A DNA stretch of 64,000 bases. Origin: Wolfiporia cocos (lineage: Eukaryota; Basidiomycota; Agaricomycetes; Polyporales; Phaeolaceae). Under the pieces are notes generated by a model, which saw only the letters and a program-made list of their open reading frames with translations, was not told the origin of the DNA and ran no database searches. The first letter of the stretch is position 1. Each line of letters starts with the position of its first letter. The stretch is taken from assembly GCA_029448655.1 (NCBI GenBank), contig JACCLO010000012.1, forward strand, positions 2,294,001 through 2,358,000. The letters are read 5' to 3'. The translations under genes were made by a program, and so were the position numbers. This document shows, in pieces, positions 12,604 to 24,041 of the stretch.

Positions 12604-13038
12604 CATTTTATTGTCACAGTAGATTAATCTGCCGCAGTTAGCAAATTAATTTGCGTGCAAACCTAGCTCGCAACTGCGATTTCTTAAGCGAAGGGCAGTT
12701 GGCAGATTAAGATAATTGACTGAAGTCCCTCCCTCGAATCAGCCATCTTCAAATCAGCCATCATGGTACATAGGGGAGTTCGTCTACTGCGAGACACCGT
12801 CAGGGCCGGAGGTCTCTCGACTGCCAACAGAGATCTGGGAGTATATCATCGATCTCCTGCACAATGAGCCACAAGCTTTGGCGGTGTGCAAACATGTGTG
12901 CAAAGTGTGGCGAAGCTGGAGCCAGCGCTGCTTGACACAAGTCATAGACCGGGAGACGATACTACGAGATCGGAATGAAGTCCCAGTACAGGAGTCTACA
13001 TACCTCTTGCAGACACATACGGCCAACTGGGTAACGAT

Positions 13039-14308
13039 GATACCAACGGGCTGAGCATGAATAACATCTATCCTTGTCTTCAGCATGCATGTGTCCTGCT
13101 TTGACGTTAATAAATTGGACAGGACGCTGACGTGCGCGCGCCGACACTGGGACACCAGATCCGTCGAGCTCGGACATAGTATTTGAGAGTCTAGTACAAG
13201 TAGGCATAAATAGGAGGATGTAGTCACAAGAGCAAGCCGCTGACTGCTGCTTACTGCTTTCGACTCCACCTGTGTTTTAGCCCGAGATGAAACTGTCCCT
13301 CACTGTTATTGCATGCATCGCTATGCTTGGACACTTTACCTATGCGTCGTCATTGGCATGTACGTCGGTCAGATAGATCATCGAGCACCTCGCTTACCTC
13401 TGTGTAATGCCGATGCGCCACGTCCAGGTCACGCCGAGGAAAGGGCGGAATATTCCGGGTTATCCGCCCGAGAAATCCTTCTCGCCAGAGAGGCTGGTGT
13501 GCACTTCCGTCCTCTACTCCATTGCCTGCTGTCTGACCGTTCATACGCTCGTTCATAAATGCAGCATTCGCCAGAGAGAATGACAGCTGCACGAAAGTGA
13601 TATGCGGACCTTGCTCTTGCGTATGCGTTGAATAGAAGTGAAGACGCAATGGTAATTTTGAGTAAACGTAAGCCGACACAATTAATACAGGGATTTGACA
13701 TACTGACCAGAGTTGTGTCATCCCAGGTTGCCTATACGCGTGTTGCGACTACTCTCTGCAGCATCGAGACAATCAGAACGAAATTTTGAGCAATCACAGT
13801 CTGATAGACCTTCGTCCGGTTAGAAGTTGACTCATATCGCGCTGCACCTGCGCACATCCGCGGGGCAGCCGCCGCCTCCATGGGCGCTCATCACCTGCTG
13901 ACTCTCTGCAGAAGGGATCAGGTAAGATTTCGTGCACGTTGCGACAGTCATGTCTCTACACGCTACCGCACATCCACACCCGGATATCTCAAGCCGACAA
14001 TCCGGGAAACCTAGTCCGGTGGAAGGCTTCGGGTGACAATCGCGTGCGGCGCGACGCCCCAGCTGAGCCTTGTGTCCACTCGCAGGAGCGAGCTAACCAT
14101 AGGTGTGGATGCGTTGCGATATTGTTCCATGGTACAATGTTTGTCGCTTGCGGGATGCGGATACCGACGACCGGTTGTCCTCATCGGCTGAGCGTACGCG
14201 CAAAGACGGCTGTGGCGGGAATTCACAGCCGCCACAGGAGTTAGGGTTGATCGAGATCTTCGTTCCCGGAAGGTGTGAGGAGTGCAAGTGTGGCACGGGT
14301 TGACGGCA
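13039..14308. repeat. Tandem segmental duplication, unit 1
   Basis: From ATACCAACGGGCTGAGC onward the segment aligns with 14599-15842 at clearly diverged but continuous similarity. Each unit contains one Cys-rich peptide gene and, near its right end, a conserved C-terminal frame with a CxxCxC motif. Confidence 0.85.
13287..13635 (+). CDS. Small secreted Cys-rich peptide, copy A
   Basis: Model: join(13287..13359, 13565..13635), 47 residues. Exon 1 codes a textbook signal peptide (MKLSLTVIACIAMLGHFTYA, likely cut after YA). The 205-base phase-1 intron starts GTACGT, has a CTGAC branch-like site and ends GCAG. Exon 2 codes ARENDSC then CGPCSCVCVE and stops, giving five Cys. A TATA-like CATAAATAGG lies about 75 bases upstream. 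Gene structure, signal peptide and all five Cys are shared with copy B and, more distantly, with copies at 42297, 48852 and 54944. The function is unknown; effector, antimicrobial or signalling peptide are all possible. Confidence 0.68.
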
Positions 14309-14598
14309 TGCAAAGGCGGTGTGAGCTCGCGTGTGCTTGGACGTCGCGCGTGCACGTCGGGAGTCGGACATGGTATAACCAGAAATGATTCGAGGGCGAA
14401 CTAGTACCACCAACGATCAAAATGATGCGGCGCTCTATATTGTTAGTTCACAGAAACGTGTTGCTCACATGTTCAGCGACCTGCCGAGGTCAACGGAAAA
14501 TGCGTAATGACTCTGGCGCTCTTGACCCGCACCCGCGGATCAAAATTGTCAGTATAGGGGTCGACATACCGCCTGCATATACATACCGGAGCACGAGA

Positions 14599-15842
14599 AT
14601 ACCAACGGGCTGAGCGTGAATGACATCTGTCCTTGTTTTCAGCATGCAGGTGTCCTGCTTTGACGTGAATGAAATGGACAGCACGCTGACGTGCGCGCGC
14701 CGACTGGGCACCAGACCCGTCGAGCTCGGACATAGTCTAGTACAAGTAGGCGTAAATAAGAGGACGTAGTCACAAGAACAAACCACTGACCGCTGGTTGC
14801 TGCCCTCCACGCCACCTGTGTTTTAGCCCGAGATGAAACTGTCCCTCACCGTTGTTGCGTGCATCGCTATGCTTGGACACTTCGCCTATGCATCGCCTGC
14901 GCCATGTACGTCGGTCAGATAGATCGCTGAGTACCTCGCTTACCTTTGCGTGATGCCGATGCGCCACGTCCAGGTCGCGTCGAGGAAAGGGCAGAATATT
15001 CCGGGTTATCCGCCCGAGAAATCCTTCTGGCCAGAGAGGCTGGTGCGCACTTCTGCCCTCTGCTCCGTTGTCTGCTGTCTGACCAGTCGCACGCTCGTCC
15101 ATGAATGTAGCATTCACCAGAGAGAATGACAGCTGCACGAAAGTAGTTTGCTTCCCTTGCTCTTGCGAGTGCATTGACTAGAGGTGAAGACCCAATGGTA
15201 ATTTTGAGTAACGTAAGCCGACACAATCGACACGGGGATCCGACATACTGACCAGAGTTGTGTCATCCCAGGTTGCCTACACGCGCATTGTGACTACTCT
15301 CTGGAGCATCGAGACAATCAGAACGAAATTTTGAGCAATCACAGTCTGATAGACCTTCGTCCGGTTAGTAGTTGACTCATATCGCGCTGCACCTGCGTAC
15401 ATCCGCGGGGCAGCCGCCGCTTCCCTGCGCGCTCAGTACCCGCTGACTCACTGCAGATCTAAGGAATCAGGTAAGGCTTCGTGTACGTTGCTACAATCGT
15501 GTCCCTACACGCTACCGCACATCCACACCCGGATATCTCAAGCCGACAATCCGGGAAACCTAGTCCGGTGGAAGGCTTCGGGTGACAATCGCGTGCGGCG
15601 CGACGCCTCAGCTGAGCCTTGTGTCCGCTTCTCCCAGGAGTGAGCTGACAATACGTGTGAATGCGCTATGATATCGTCCTATGGTAAAATGCTTGCTGCT
15701 TGCGGGATACGGATAACGTTGCCCTCATCAGCTGCGCGCGCGCAAAGACGGCTGCGGCGGGTCTTCGCAGCCGCCACAGGAGTTAGGGTTGGTCTTCGTT
15801 CCCGGAATGTGCGAGGAGTGCAGGTGCAGCACTGGCTGACTT
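14599..15842. repeat. Tandem segmental duplication, unit 2
   Basis: Partner of 13039-14308. Small indels bring the offset from 1560 to about 1534 bases across the unit. A 290-base stretch of unrelated sequence separates the units. Confidence 0.85.
14833..15181 (+). CDS. Small secreted Cys-rich peptide, copy B
   Basis: Model: join(14833..14905, 15111..15181), 47 residues, the tandem partner of copy A. The signal peptide is MKLSLTVVACIAMLGHFAYA. The 205-base intron is again GTACGT...TAG in phase 1. Exon 2 codes TRENDSC then CFPCSCECID and stop. Relative to copy A most exon-2 changes outside the Cys positions are replacements while all five Cys stay, which fits a secreted peptide whose disulphide frame matters more than its loops. 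A TATA-like GTAAATAAGAGG precedes it. No homologue is known to me. Confidence 0.68.
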
Positions 15843-17221
15843 GGCAGTGTTTTGCTACACCTGTGCAATGAACAGAACCTGAAGCTCTGATGGCGAATTT
15901 TGTGTTGCGAAGAATGGACACTCGGGCAGAATTCGACCGTCAAAGAGTTCTTAGACAGGTCCATCCCAGCTGTGGACCGTAACTTCGCGAGCCTGTCCGC
16001 CTCGCTATGGTTTGTCATTGTATCGCCAATCATCCATCGATCGGGATTTCGTCAGTATCTTGTACCTCGACTGAAGATATTGCCGGACCTTGTTTCCGCC
16101 GAGCCAGTAATCCATCGTACGAATGTCGGGATACCATGAGGAAGACGAGGATGGCGGGCGCTATGAGTGTTTGACGCTAGCAGCTCCGAATGATTGCGAG
16201 ATGATCGGGCGGAATTCCCGCATACCGATCGGAGGTCAGTGTGAAATGCTCTCACCGCGCGTTGTGAGTTTTGCCTCCGTCCAACCTGGGCGCGCCGCAG
16301 AGATGCAGAAGCACTGCATGTTAGCCCGACTGCTGCTACCTAGCCGGTGCTGGCTAGTACGTCTGTATCCTATGACCTGTTATGCGACCCTGCATCGCCT
16401 CATTGTGTGAGGATGATGAGAAGCAACTGGGCGCGACAGCGCTAGCCACAAAAGTACAATCTGATCGCGTGATGCTGATCGACAGCTGTGCGGGATTGTG
16501 TATCACGCTCCCACACCCCATATTGTTGCTACGACTGCAGCGCCATCGCGGCAGCCCTGACGCTGTTTGGCTGATGTCGAGTTGTAACGATGTCGCTAGT
16601 GTGATGATCATCAACTCATCGAGTCACTCTGAGAGTGGTCTGTTCTACCGACGTTCAGACAGAAATGCAGTAGGTAAGGTCAACGACAACGTCTTCATCA
16701 CCCTTCACCGACAGCGACGAGGACACATTGATATGTGGCGCGAATAGTTGAGATTCGTGTGCCATAGCGACGTTCTCTCGAGCGACGCGTGACTCGTTCG
16801 GGACCGAATCCGATCTGATCAAGAATCTCCGCGCAGCAAGGTTTGCAGGCCAGCGTCTGCCGCGCGTCCAAGTTGGATGTTCCGTGCGAGCATAAGTCGC
16901 GCACGCTCAGTTCTAACCGTGGTGGGTCTGCGGGCTCGACCAGAGCTAGTTGCAGACTGGATGCCGTGCGTTTGTGGAATAACAACCATCTCGAATCGCT
17001 CTGAAACTGATACATGTACGCTGCCGGATATGCGAGGAGCATGGCATGCGGAATATCAGCTTGCGGTGTAGTTGAAACAACGCAATGAAAGACTAGCAGT
17101 GATGATGACGCCGGCTGCTATCACAGCCAGCCCCACTGCATTTCCGCATCCGGCAGGAACTCGCTTGCTGATGCGCGTGGTCGCGTCAATGCAGCTTCTG
17201 AGCCAGGCGTCACGAGGGCAA
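15843..17221. other. No supportable gene
   Basis: Open frames of 60-120 codons (for example 16382-16747 and 16123-16410) show no recognisable domain, signal or intron set. The right end is the upstream region of the first GT8 gene. Confidence 0.4.
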
Positions 17222-17228
17222 TATAAAG
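17222..17228 (+). promoter_or_regulatory. TATA box of the first GT8 gene
   Basis: TATAAAG lies 47 bases before the ATG at 17275, a usual spacing for a fungal core promoter with a short leader. Confidence 0.5.
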
Positions 17229-17274
17229 GGTTCCTGTTCTGTAGTGTGCTTGCACTACCTTCTCCACGCTTGCG

Positions 17275-18448
17275 ATGGCGTTCTTTCGGGCGGGCGAGTA
17301 CAAGGGCTACATGCCCCTCTGGTCTGACGAGCCCGGGGCTGTATGGCGCTTCGAAAGCAGACGGAAAGCTGTCATAGCAGCCCTTCTCGCCGCTGTACTC
17401 CTCGCGTCGAGCATCTGCAATATTGTGTTTATCCACAAGCTGAAGCGAGGCTGGCCCACCGCTCTGGACAACTATCAGCATTTGTGAGTGACACTCTCTC
17501 CAGCCTTGTCCTAAAGCCAACTCTGTCAGAAATATACAGCCCATCATTGACGAGGAATATGTGCACTCCTTGGGCCCGCTTAACCCGAACGAGAACGCCA
17601 TCGTGACCACGCTCTACACCGACGCCTACGCGACCGCGATCGCGACGCTGGGCGAGTCACTGAACATGGTCAACACGACGGCGAGCCGCATCCTCCTCTA
17701 CTTCCCCGAGAAGGTCTCCCCGCACGCGCTCTGCATCGCAACCTCGAGCGGCTTCACGCCACACCCGGTGACGCGCATCCCGCCCCCGCCGGGCAGCCAC
17801 GTGAACTGGCACTTCGTCGACCAGTACACGAAGCTGACGATCTGGACGCTTGGCGATCTCGGCGTGCGCGGCGCGGTGTACCTCGACGCGGACACGCTCG
17901 TGCTGCGCAACTTCGACGAGCTCTTCCGCCTACCGCACAACTTCGCTGCCGTGCCAGACGTGTTCCCGGACAATCCCGGATTCTCGCTTAACATCAACGC
18001 GGGCGTGCTCTTCGTGCGCCCGTCGCGCGAGGTCTTCGATGATATGGTCACCAAGATCGGCAAGGCGCGGTACGACACGACGGACGCCGAGCAGGGGTTC
18101 CTGAACCACTATTATGGCGCGGAGGTGGTGCGCCTGCCTTACGCGTATAATGCGAACTTGGCGATCAAGCTGCGCAAGCCGGAGCTGTGGGAGGATCTCT
18201 GGGGAGACGCGCGCATCGTACATTATACAATCGTCAAGCCGTTCTTGGCGGAGTGGGATAACCGGGGAAAGAAGGTGGTGGACATCGACGATATCACGTC
18301 GAATGCGCATATGCGGATGAAGGAGCGGGATGGTGTGTTTGAGTACGAGCTGCGGGAATGGCTGCGGATATGGAGAGAAACCCGCAGGAAGCACGGCGAG
18401 GCCATCGCGCAATGTCGCAATACTGGTGCAGCACCCGATATGCATTGA
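17275..18448 (+). CDS. GT8-family glycosyltransferase, type II membrane protein (copy 1)
   Basis: Model: join(17275..17483, 17530..18448), 375 residues, one 46-base intron. A single N-terminal membrane segment (AVIAALLAAVLLASSICNIVFI) predicts a Golgi/ER type II protein. The catalytic domain has the glycogenin-like GT8 set: YTDAYATAIATLG at the nucleotide-sugar fold, the DxD metal site in YLDADTLVLRNFDELF, NAGVLFVRP, FLNHYY and the late HYTIVKPF motif. GT8 enzymes are retaining transferases using UDP-sugars; the acceptor cannot be told from sequence. The acceptor splice site was chosen because it keeps the frame and gives YQHLN, as in the second copy. It runs tail-to-tail with that copy. Confidence 0.9.
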
Positions 18449-18823
18449 CAGAATATTTTGAACCGTAGAGTGACGCATTGTAACAAAAGTGTAATGACCC
18501 TTCACGACCCTCCACTTGTACTAGACCGCGAAGTAATTAGTAATTTAGGGTTTTTTTGCGGCTCACCCATTCAAGTTTGATTGTTTCAAATTCTGCGTTG
18601 TGACAGCCGTGATCGTATCCGTGGCGAAGGATGACCGATCTTGGAGATAACACTTTTACCTCAAATGCATACCGACCATAGCTCATGTTCACTGGTGCAG
18701 GGCGCAGCAAGTATAATCTGTAAGCGATAAAGCAACAATATCTAGATGATCTGACAAGGGACAGACGTCAGAGCGGTGGGACTGTACATATGTCATCACA
18801 TACGGGATGTTCGTCCGTGCGCT
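18449..18823. other. Shared 3' region of the convergent GT8 genes
   Basis: About 375 bases between the two stop codons; no gene seen. It should hold both polyadenylation regions. Confidence 0.5.
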
Positions 18824-20411
18824 TCACGTTGCTCGACAGGACGTGAATGCTTCCCCATACAACTCCTTGGTCTCTTTCCACATCTGAGCCCATTCATTCA
18901 ACTCATCCGTAAAAATACCCCCATGCTTCCCCATCTTGCTCTGAATATTCTTCTCCATTTTCTCAATCGGCACCTCCGCATAGTCACCCTGGAGGAACGG
19001 CTTTACGAGCGTGTAGTGCACGATGCGCGCATCCCCCATCAAGTCCTTCCACATTTCGGACGAGCGCTTCTTGATTGCGAGGTTCGCATTGTATGCGTAC
19101 GGCAGGCGCAACGCCTCCTTGCCGAAGTAGTGGTTGAGGAACGACTGTTCCGCGTCCTCTGCGGGGTACCGCGCCGTCGCGATCTTGGAGACCATATCGC
19201 GGAAAACGTCGAGCGACGGGCGGAGGAAGAGCACGCCCGCGTTGAACGCGACCGCGAAGCCGCGCCCGTCGAGGAACACGTCCGGCACGGCCGCAAACGA
19301 GTACGGGAGCGCGAACAGCTCGTCGAAGTTGCGCCGCACGAGCGTGTCCGCGTCGATGTAGACGAGGTTCTTCACGCCGAGCTTACCGAGCGTCCAGAGC
19401 TGCAGCTTCGAGTACTGGTCGAGGAAGTGCCGATGTACGCCCGCGTGCGGCGGGGGGATGCGCGAGATCGGGTGCGGCGTGAACCCACTCGCGGTCGCGA
19501 TGCAGAGCGCCGCAGGGGACACCTTCTCCGGAAGGTAGATCAGCAGGCGGGTCGCGCTGCTGTTGACCTTGTTGAGCGAGTGACCGAGCGTCGCCACTGA
19601 GGTTGCGAATGCGTCTGTGTACAGGCTTGTGACGACCGCATTCTCGCTGGATGCATGCGATATTGCCGCGTCCTGGGTCAGCAGAGGGAACTCGTTGCTG
19701 TGCGGAGAGATCGATCAGCGCCATCACTTCAAGCTTTGAACAGCCAGTATATGAAGGAAGTAAAGTTGCCACTAAGACAGAAAGCACAGCATCGTCATTG
19801 CGGTTTTAAGATGTGCAGACACATCTCAATCTCAACAATGCCGAGAATCACTGGTCTACGCAGATGTGATGCGGCCGAAACCACTTTCCGCGCTATCTCC
19901 CACGCAGCGGACTGTGGTAGTTCGTGACAGATACTAAGTCACACCGGCTCTATAGCATTCATGGGGCAAGGTCGAATAGGACTGTGTTAAAATAACCAGC
20001 CCAGAACAAGAAACGGAGTTGCCGTCAAGTCAGACCAGGAAAGCCAGGACACACAAAGTAGAGGAAGACCTCCCGTCAGCTCAGCCCTATGCAGACTTCG
20101 GATTACGAACGGCGCAGCATCGGTGAAACCCGCTCATAGCTGCCAATCACGAAGACGCCGCCAAACTACCCGACAAGAAAGGGCGGCAGGGTCTAAATGA
20201 CTCACAGATGTTGATAATTGTCAAGTGCAGTAGGCGTTGTGCGCCAGGATAGCCAGATCAACACGAGATTTAAGACGACCGAAAAAGCTACCAGCAGGCC
20301 GCCGACGGACCAGCGGCGGCCGTTAGCCTTTCCCGCAGAAGTCGACAGATCATGGCCGTTCCAGAGTGGAATATAATCCTTGTACCGCCGGAAAGCTGAG
20401 AGCGGCGCCAT
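18824..20411 (-). CDS. GT8-family glycosyltransferase, type II membrane protein (copy 2)
   Basis: Model: complement(join(18824..19697, 20206..20411)), 359 residues. Exon 1 codes a membrane anchor (VGGLLVAFSVVLNLVLIWL) and ends in the same ALDNYQHL as copy 1. Exon 2 carries YTDAFATSVATLG, the DxD site in YIDADTLVRRNFDELF, FNAGVLFLRP, SFLNHYF and HYTLVKPFL. The proteins are clear paralogues, placed convergently. The intron interrupts the same codon context as in copy 1 but is 508 bases instead of 46, so it has gained sequence, or an unseen small exon is inside it. The frame is intact through both exons. Confidence 0.87.
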
Positions 20412-21155
20412 AGTGAGCCTGCTACAACCTGTAAGGACCTACGGCAATTATAGGTTGTCGTCTCGTCTAGTGTCAGCTGCGCAATATCGCATCAGTTCGG
20501 TTCGGTTGTCTGCTCTGAAAGGTAGTATAGTGATGGGAAGCCTAGCTGCGCACAGTCCACCTTTGTCTTGTTCAGCTGATGTCTAATGACCGTGGCGAGC
20601 TGAAGTCAGGCTCCGATTGAATAGTGAGCATGAATGTCAAGGCACAACTAGAATGCTAATCCAAAGCCTTTCGAAGTCGATGGTCACATGCTTACAACGG
20701 CACAGCCACGGCGTCTGAAAGCGCGGCGGCAGTTTCCGTTCTGAGCCTGAACAAGATCTCGATTTCGAATGAACATAACAGCTAAGTACTATTGACACGC
20801 GTATCTTGAATGTGTGGTCACTAGCATTAATCAGCGGAAAACATTCCGACTTTGTGAACAGCTCGCGCATCCTATATTCAGCGTCGTATCGCTGGTTGGG
20901 CAGATCAACGAAGCAAACAAGTCAAAGAGCAAGCCACGTGTTGCCTCGGCAGCGTGATGGTGTCAAGTTGAGTCGGTCATTGCTCTCATGGCTTGTCAGA
21001 AGCCCGTATTCATTGCAACGAGGTTGTTTGTCTGCGGACTGCGAGGCGAGTCACCGATGGTGCCGGAGAACGTGCGTCATGCTGCACTTAGTCGGCTCAA
21101 ATTGTAGACAGATTCGAATACAGATGATTTGCGCGACAAGTCGGTGTGGGAGCAG
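20412..21155. other. Divergent promoter region between GT8 copy 2 and the monooxygenase
   Basis: The two genes are transcribed away from each other across about 0.86 kb. No additional gene is supportable. The minus-strand frame 20870-20637 has no recognisable motif. Confidence 0.45.
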
Positions 21156-21162
21156 TATAAAA
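21156..21162 (+). promoter_or_regulatory. TATA box of the monooxygenase gene
   Basis: TATAAAA stands 114 bases before the ATG at 21270, in a pyrimidine-rich leader context. Confidence 0.5.
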
Positions 21163-21269
21163 GCATTTCAATACATCGCTACTGAGATCGTCCCTCAACC
21201 CACTTTCACCGTCGTCCTGCTTGCTTGAGAGCAAATAGCTCCGCGTCCACACTATCCTCTCGAACAGAC

Positions 21270-23449
21270 ATGTCTCCAGCGACCAACGTTGACACTCCTG
21301 TCCTCATTGTAGGTTATGTATATAGAGCCTGTAACCGCCCCGTGATCTCATTGTTTGCTCATAGGTTGGTGCGGGACCATCCGCTCTCGTTGTCGCCCTC
21401 ACTCTCGCCAAGAACGGGGTACCGTTCAGAATTATTGAGAAGAACCAGCAGTTTCACACTGCTCAACGCGGTGCTGGTCTTCAGGTGATATTTCTGCCTT
21501 CAATTCCAACTATTCAATCTGACTGTATTGGTACTGATACCAGCCGAGGACCTTGGAGATTTACCACTTCTTAGGAATAGTCTCTGATGTTGTAGCTCGA
21601 GCTTCATATTTAAAGCAGTTGGTTCTGTACAAACCTGGTGGCGTTGAACCATTGAAAACCGTGGATACTATACCCTTCGCCGAACCCACACCGTCTAACC
21701 CATACGTGTGTCATTATATCAATATATTCGACCACAATGATGCTAACTGCACTCGTCTTTTGCAGAACAATGGGATGATGCTGGGGCAGGCAAGCAATGA
21801 AGCGATCTTGCGCACTCACTTGAAGCAGCTTGGATATGAGGTCGAGCTCGCCACTGAGCTCACAGGCTTTGAACAGCACGATGATCACGTCTTGGCGCAC
21901 GTCAATCGGACGACCGACGGTAACAAAGCTCACGAAATTATACGTTGCCGCTATCTTGTCGGTGCAGATGGAGCAAAGAGTGAGGCGTTCGTATCATGTT
22001 TCATTGAGAACTTGTTGATGAGACGTTATGGGCAGGTATCGTACGCAAACAACTAGGTCTCCAGTTCTCGGGCGAGACACTGGAGGAACAGGTGCTAGTT
22101 GGAGACATTCAGGTACAGGGACTCAATGGTGAAGTAAGATTACTGCTACTTAACTTATTTCGGCCGATCTGACCGCGCTTGCAGGTCTGGCACAAGTGGG
22201 GAGACGCATCTTCTATCATGTTAGTGAAGAACACCGTGTGTAGCGCTCCGTTGGCTGACCGCCTCTTGCATCAGAGTGTCGTTGCGTCCCACGGAAACTC
22301 CAGGGACCTTTGCTTTCGTTTTGGGTGGAAATATCGATCATCAGCAACTACTCGCAGACCATGAGGCCCTGATACAAAAACTTCGAGAGGGAATACAAAG
22401 GACTGACATAGTCTACGGTCAAGCAACCTCAGTCTCTGAATACCGGTGAGTTTATCCAGTTTGATCTGATACAGATACTCAAAGCAATGGAAGACCTTCA
22501 GTACGCATGGTCAACGAATATAGCAAAGGACGTGTCTTTGTCGCAGGAGGTAACTTCTCGTTGAGACTTGTTGCCATGAACTGCGACTTACCTAACCGGT
22601 TGTAGATGCTGCACACGTTCATAGTGCTGCTGGCGGTCAAGGCCTTAATTCGAGTGTCCAGGATGCTGTAGGCCCTCATCACTCTCGTTAATGCCTAGCA
22701 CTCACCCTACAGAATTGTTTCAGTTCAATCTAGGCTGGAAACTTGCATTAGTCGAGAAAAGCATCGCAACGCCAGTCCTTCTCTCCACATACACCGAAGA
22801 GCGCATTCCTGTCATCGCTGCCATGCTGAAAGAGACTACGAAGATACACAAAGACATGATAGCCGCCACGCGCGAGAACAGTGCTCTGGAGGCATGGCGG
22901 CGCAAGAGCCAACTGAAGCAGCTCGGCGTCAACTACCGTTGGAGCTCGATCGTGCTCGATGAACGGTCCGCAGACATCCCTAGGCCTGGAAAGGACACCG
23001 CCGATCAGACTCCTCTAGACGCATACGGCATGGAGATTGGCGAAGAGGTGAGAGCTGGGGACCGCGCGCCTGACGCTCCTGGTCTCATGAGCGCAGCGGA
23101 GTCGACCTCGCTGTTCAGCATCTTCGGCTCAGCCGATCACACAATTCTGGTCTTCTCGCATGACAGCGCGCTTGCCGAAGTGGTGCTCGGTATGGTCGGG
23201 ACGTTGCCTCAGGACACCGTTCGTGTAGTCATGATCTCACCTCAAGGTTCGAGCGAACTTCCAGCAGTCGTGGGCGCAGATATTGTCCTGCAGGATCACA
23301 ACGGCCACGCGTATACTGCGTATGGTGTATCGAAGGAGACACCAACCGTCGTCATTGTCAGACCGGATGCCATGATCGGAGGGATTGTCTTCGGTGGAGA
23401 TGGTGTGAAGAAGTACTTCGGGAATATCTTCTCTGCAGCCGTTGTCTAG
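21270..23449 (+). CDS. FAD-dependent aromatic-ring monooxygenase (phenol hydroxylase-like)
   Basis: Ten exons: 21270-21308, 21365-21484, 21544-21705, 21766-21979, 22036-22133, 22185-22219, 22275-22445, 22485-22549, 22606-22667, 22724-23449; 563 residues, every junction GT-AG and in frame. The N-terminus has the dinucleotide-binding VGAGPSALVVALTLAKNG, the middle YLVGADGAKS (the DG motif), and then GRVFVAGDAAHVHSAAGGQG, the second FAD motif, with GWKLALV. The last ~190 residues form the thioredoxin-like C-terminal domain of the PheA/TfdB class. Such enzymes hydroxylate phenolic substrates with NAD(P)H and O2, in degradation or secondary metabolism. The gene looks intact. A partial copy of its 3' end lies at 43634-44150. 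Confidence 0.88.
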
Positions 23450-24036
23450 TTATGACTGTTGACTGATCGATGGTCCTCCACCAGGCTGATTGGGATATTC
23501 ACTACGATATGTAAATTCAGTTATGTAACGCAGTTGTCGCTGATTTTATGTGGGACCGCCTTTATGCTTACCTTGAGCATCGAATGCAGCACACACATAC
23601 GGCGAGAGCTGAGAATGCGGGAAACCGAAAGTTCTAGGGAGTGCAGCGATAGTGTGGAATATACAGTAGCCGGGGCATCAACATATGGCGGACTTCAAGC
23701 AGTAACATCCCGTACGATCCTGTGCACCAGTGCGACAGTCAAATCGCAGCCTGCGCGCATCTCACAGGATATACCTTTACAATGCTTAGCGGCTACCAGG
23801 CATGAGTCCAACGCGAGAATCCTGACGGAGTCTGTTCATTCTTATTTCCAGTGCCTGAAACCATGAGCGTCTCCTGCGGACTAGGCTAACACGTGGCTAT
23901 ATAAGAGCCCTCACTTCCGCTCACGCATTTGCAGGATGGCCGGAGTGGGCCGTAAAATCGCGGTTTGCTTGGAACCTGCAGTATACGTGCTTATCACTGG
24001 CTGCTCAGAGAGGTGACGAATACATGTTCATCATCT
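22905..24036. repeat. Segmental duplication source (monooxygenase 3' end and flank)
   Basis: This stretch, from AAGAGCCAACTGAAGCAGCTCGG through the downstream flank to the left target site of the nested LTR element, aligns with 43634-44818. Near identity in the coding part and lower identity in the flank show a duplication of about 1.1 kb. Confidence 0.8.
23450..24036. other. Downstream flank of the monooxygenase, no gene
   Basis: Non-coding sequence up to the nested LTR element. The frame 23459-23866 has no recognisable domain and lies inside the duplicated segment. Confidence 0.4.
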
Positions 24037-24041
24037 TGCTG

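Larger units (their letters stand above)
12016..12730. mobile_element. 715-bp hAT-like non-autonomous element with tRNA-like arms
   Basis: Long inverted arms of about 200 bases run inward from GTAGAGTTTCAGTC (left) and the complement of AGGGACTTCAGTC (right). The flanks TCCTCGAA (12008-12015) and CCCTCGAA (12731-12738) form an 8-bp duplication with one mismatch, the size typical of hAT elements. A second copy, also exactly 715 bp, lies in opposite orientation at 47200-47914. Each arm carries a tRNA-like block. The centre holds a 60-codon open frame (12430-12248, minus) also open in the other copy; no transposase is present. Confidence 0.88.
11978..13054 (+). pseudogene. F-box gene, N-terminal part, split by a hAT-like element
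   Basis: An ATG at 11978 opens a frame running to the element at 12016. The same frame resumes after it, the Gln-Pro-Ser-rich repeat continuing across the junction, and reaches a clear F-box: LPTEIWEYIIDLL then HVCKVWRSWSQRC (about 12820-12930). F-box proteins recruit targets to SCF ubiquitin ligases. Only the F-box and about 40 following residues remain; homology to the second duplication unit begins at 13039, cutting off any LRR-like part. The gene therefore carries two breaks: the 715-bp insertion at its twelfth codon and loss of the C-terminus. Confidence 0.7.

Noticed and set aside
13313..13558. Single-exon reading frame across the intron of peptide copy A
   Set aside because: It starts inside the signal-peptide exon in another frame, loses the signal peptide and shows no conserved Cys pattern with copy B; the spliced model fits both copies better.
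17484..17539. Acceptor site at 17539 for the first GT8 intron
   Set aside because: It breaks the reading frame; the acceptor at 17529 keeps it and matches the paralogue.
22185..22445. Frameshift in the monooxygenase
   Set aside because: The apparent frame change disappears with a canonical 55-base intron (22220-22274), after which the gene reads through.
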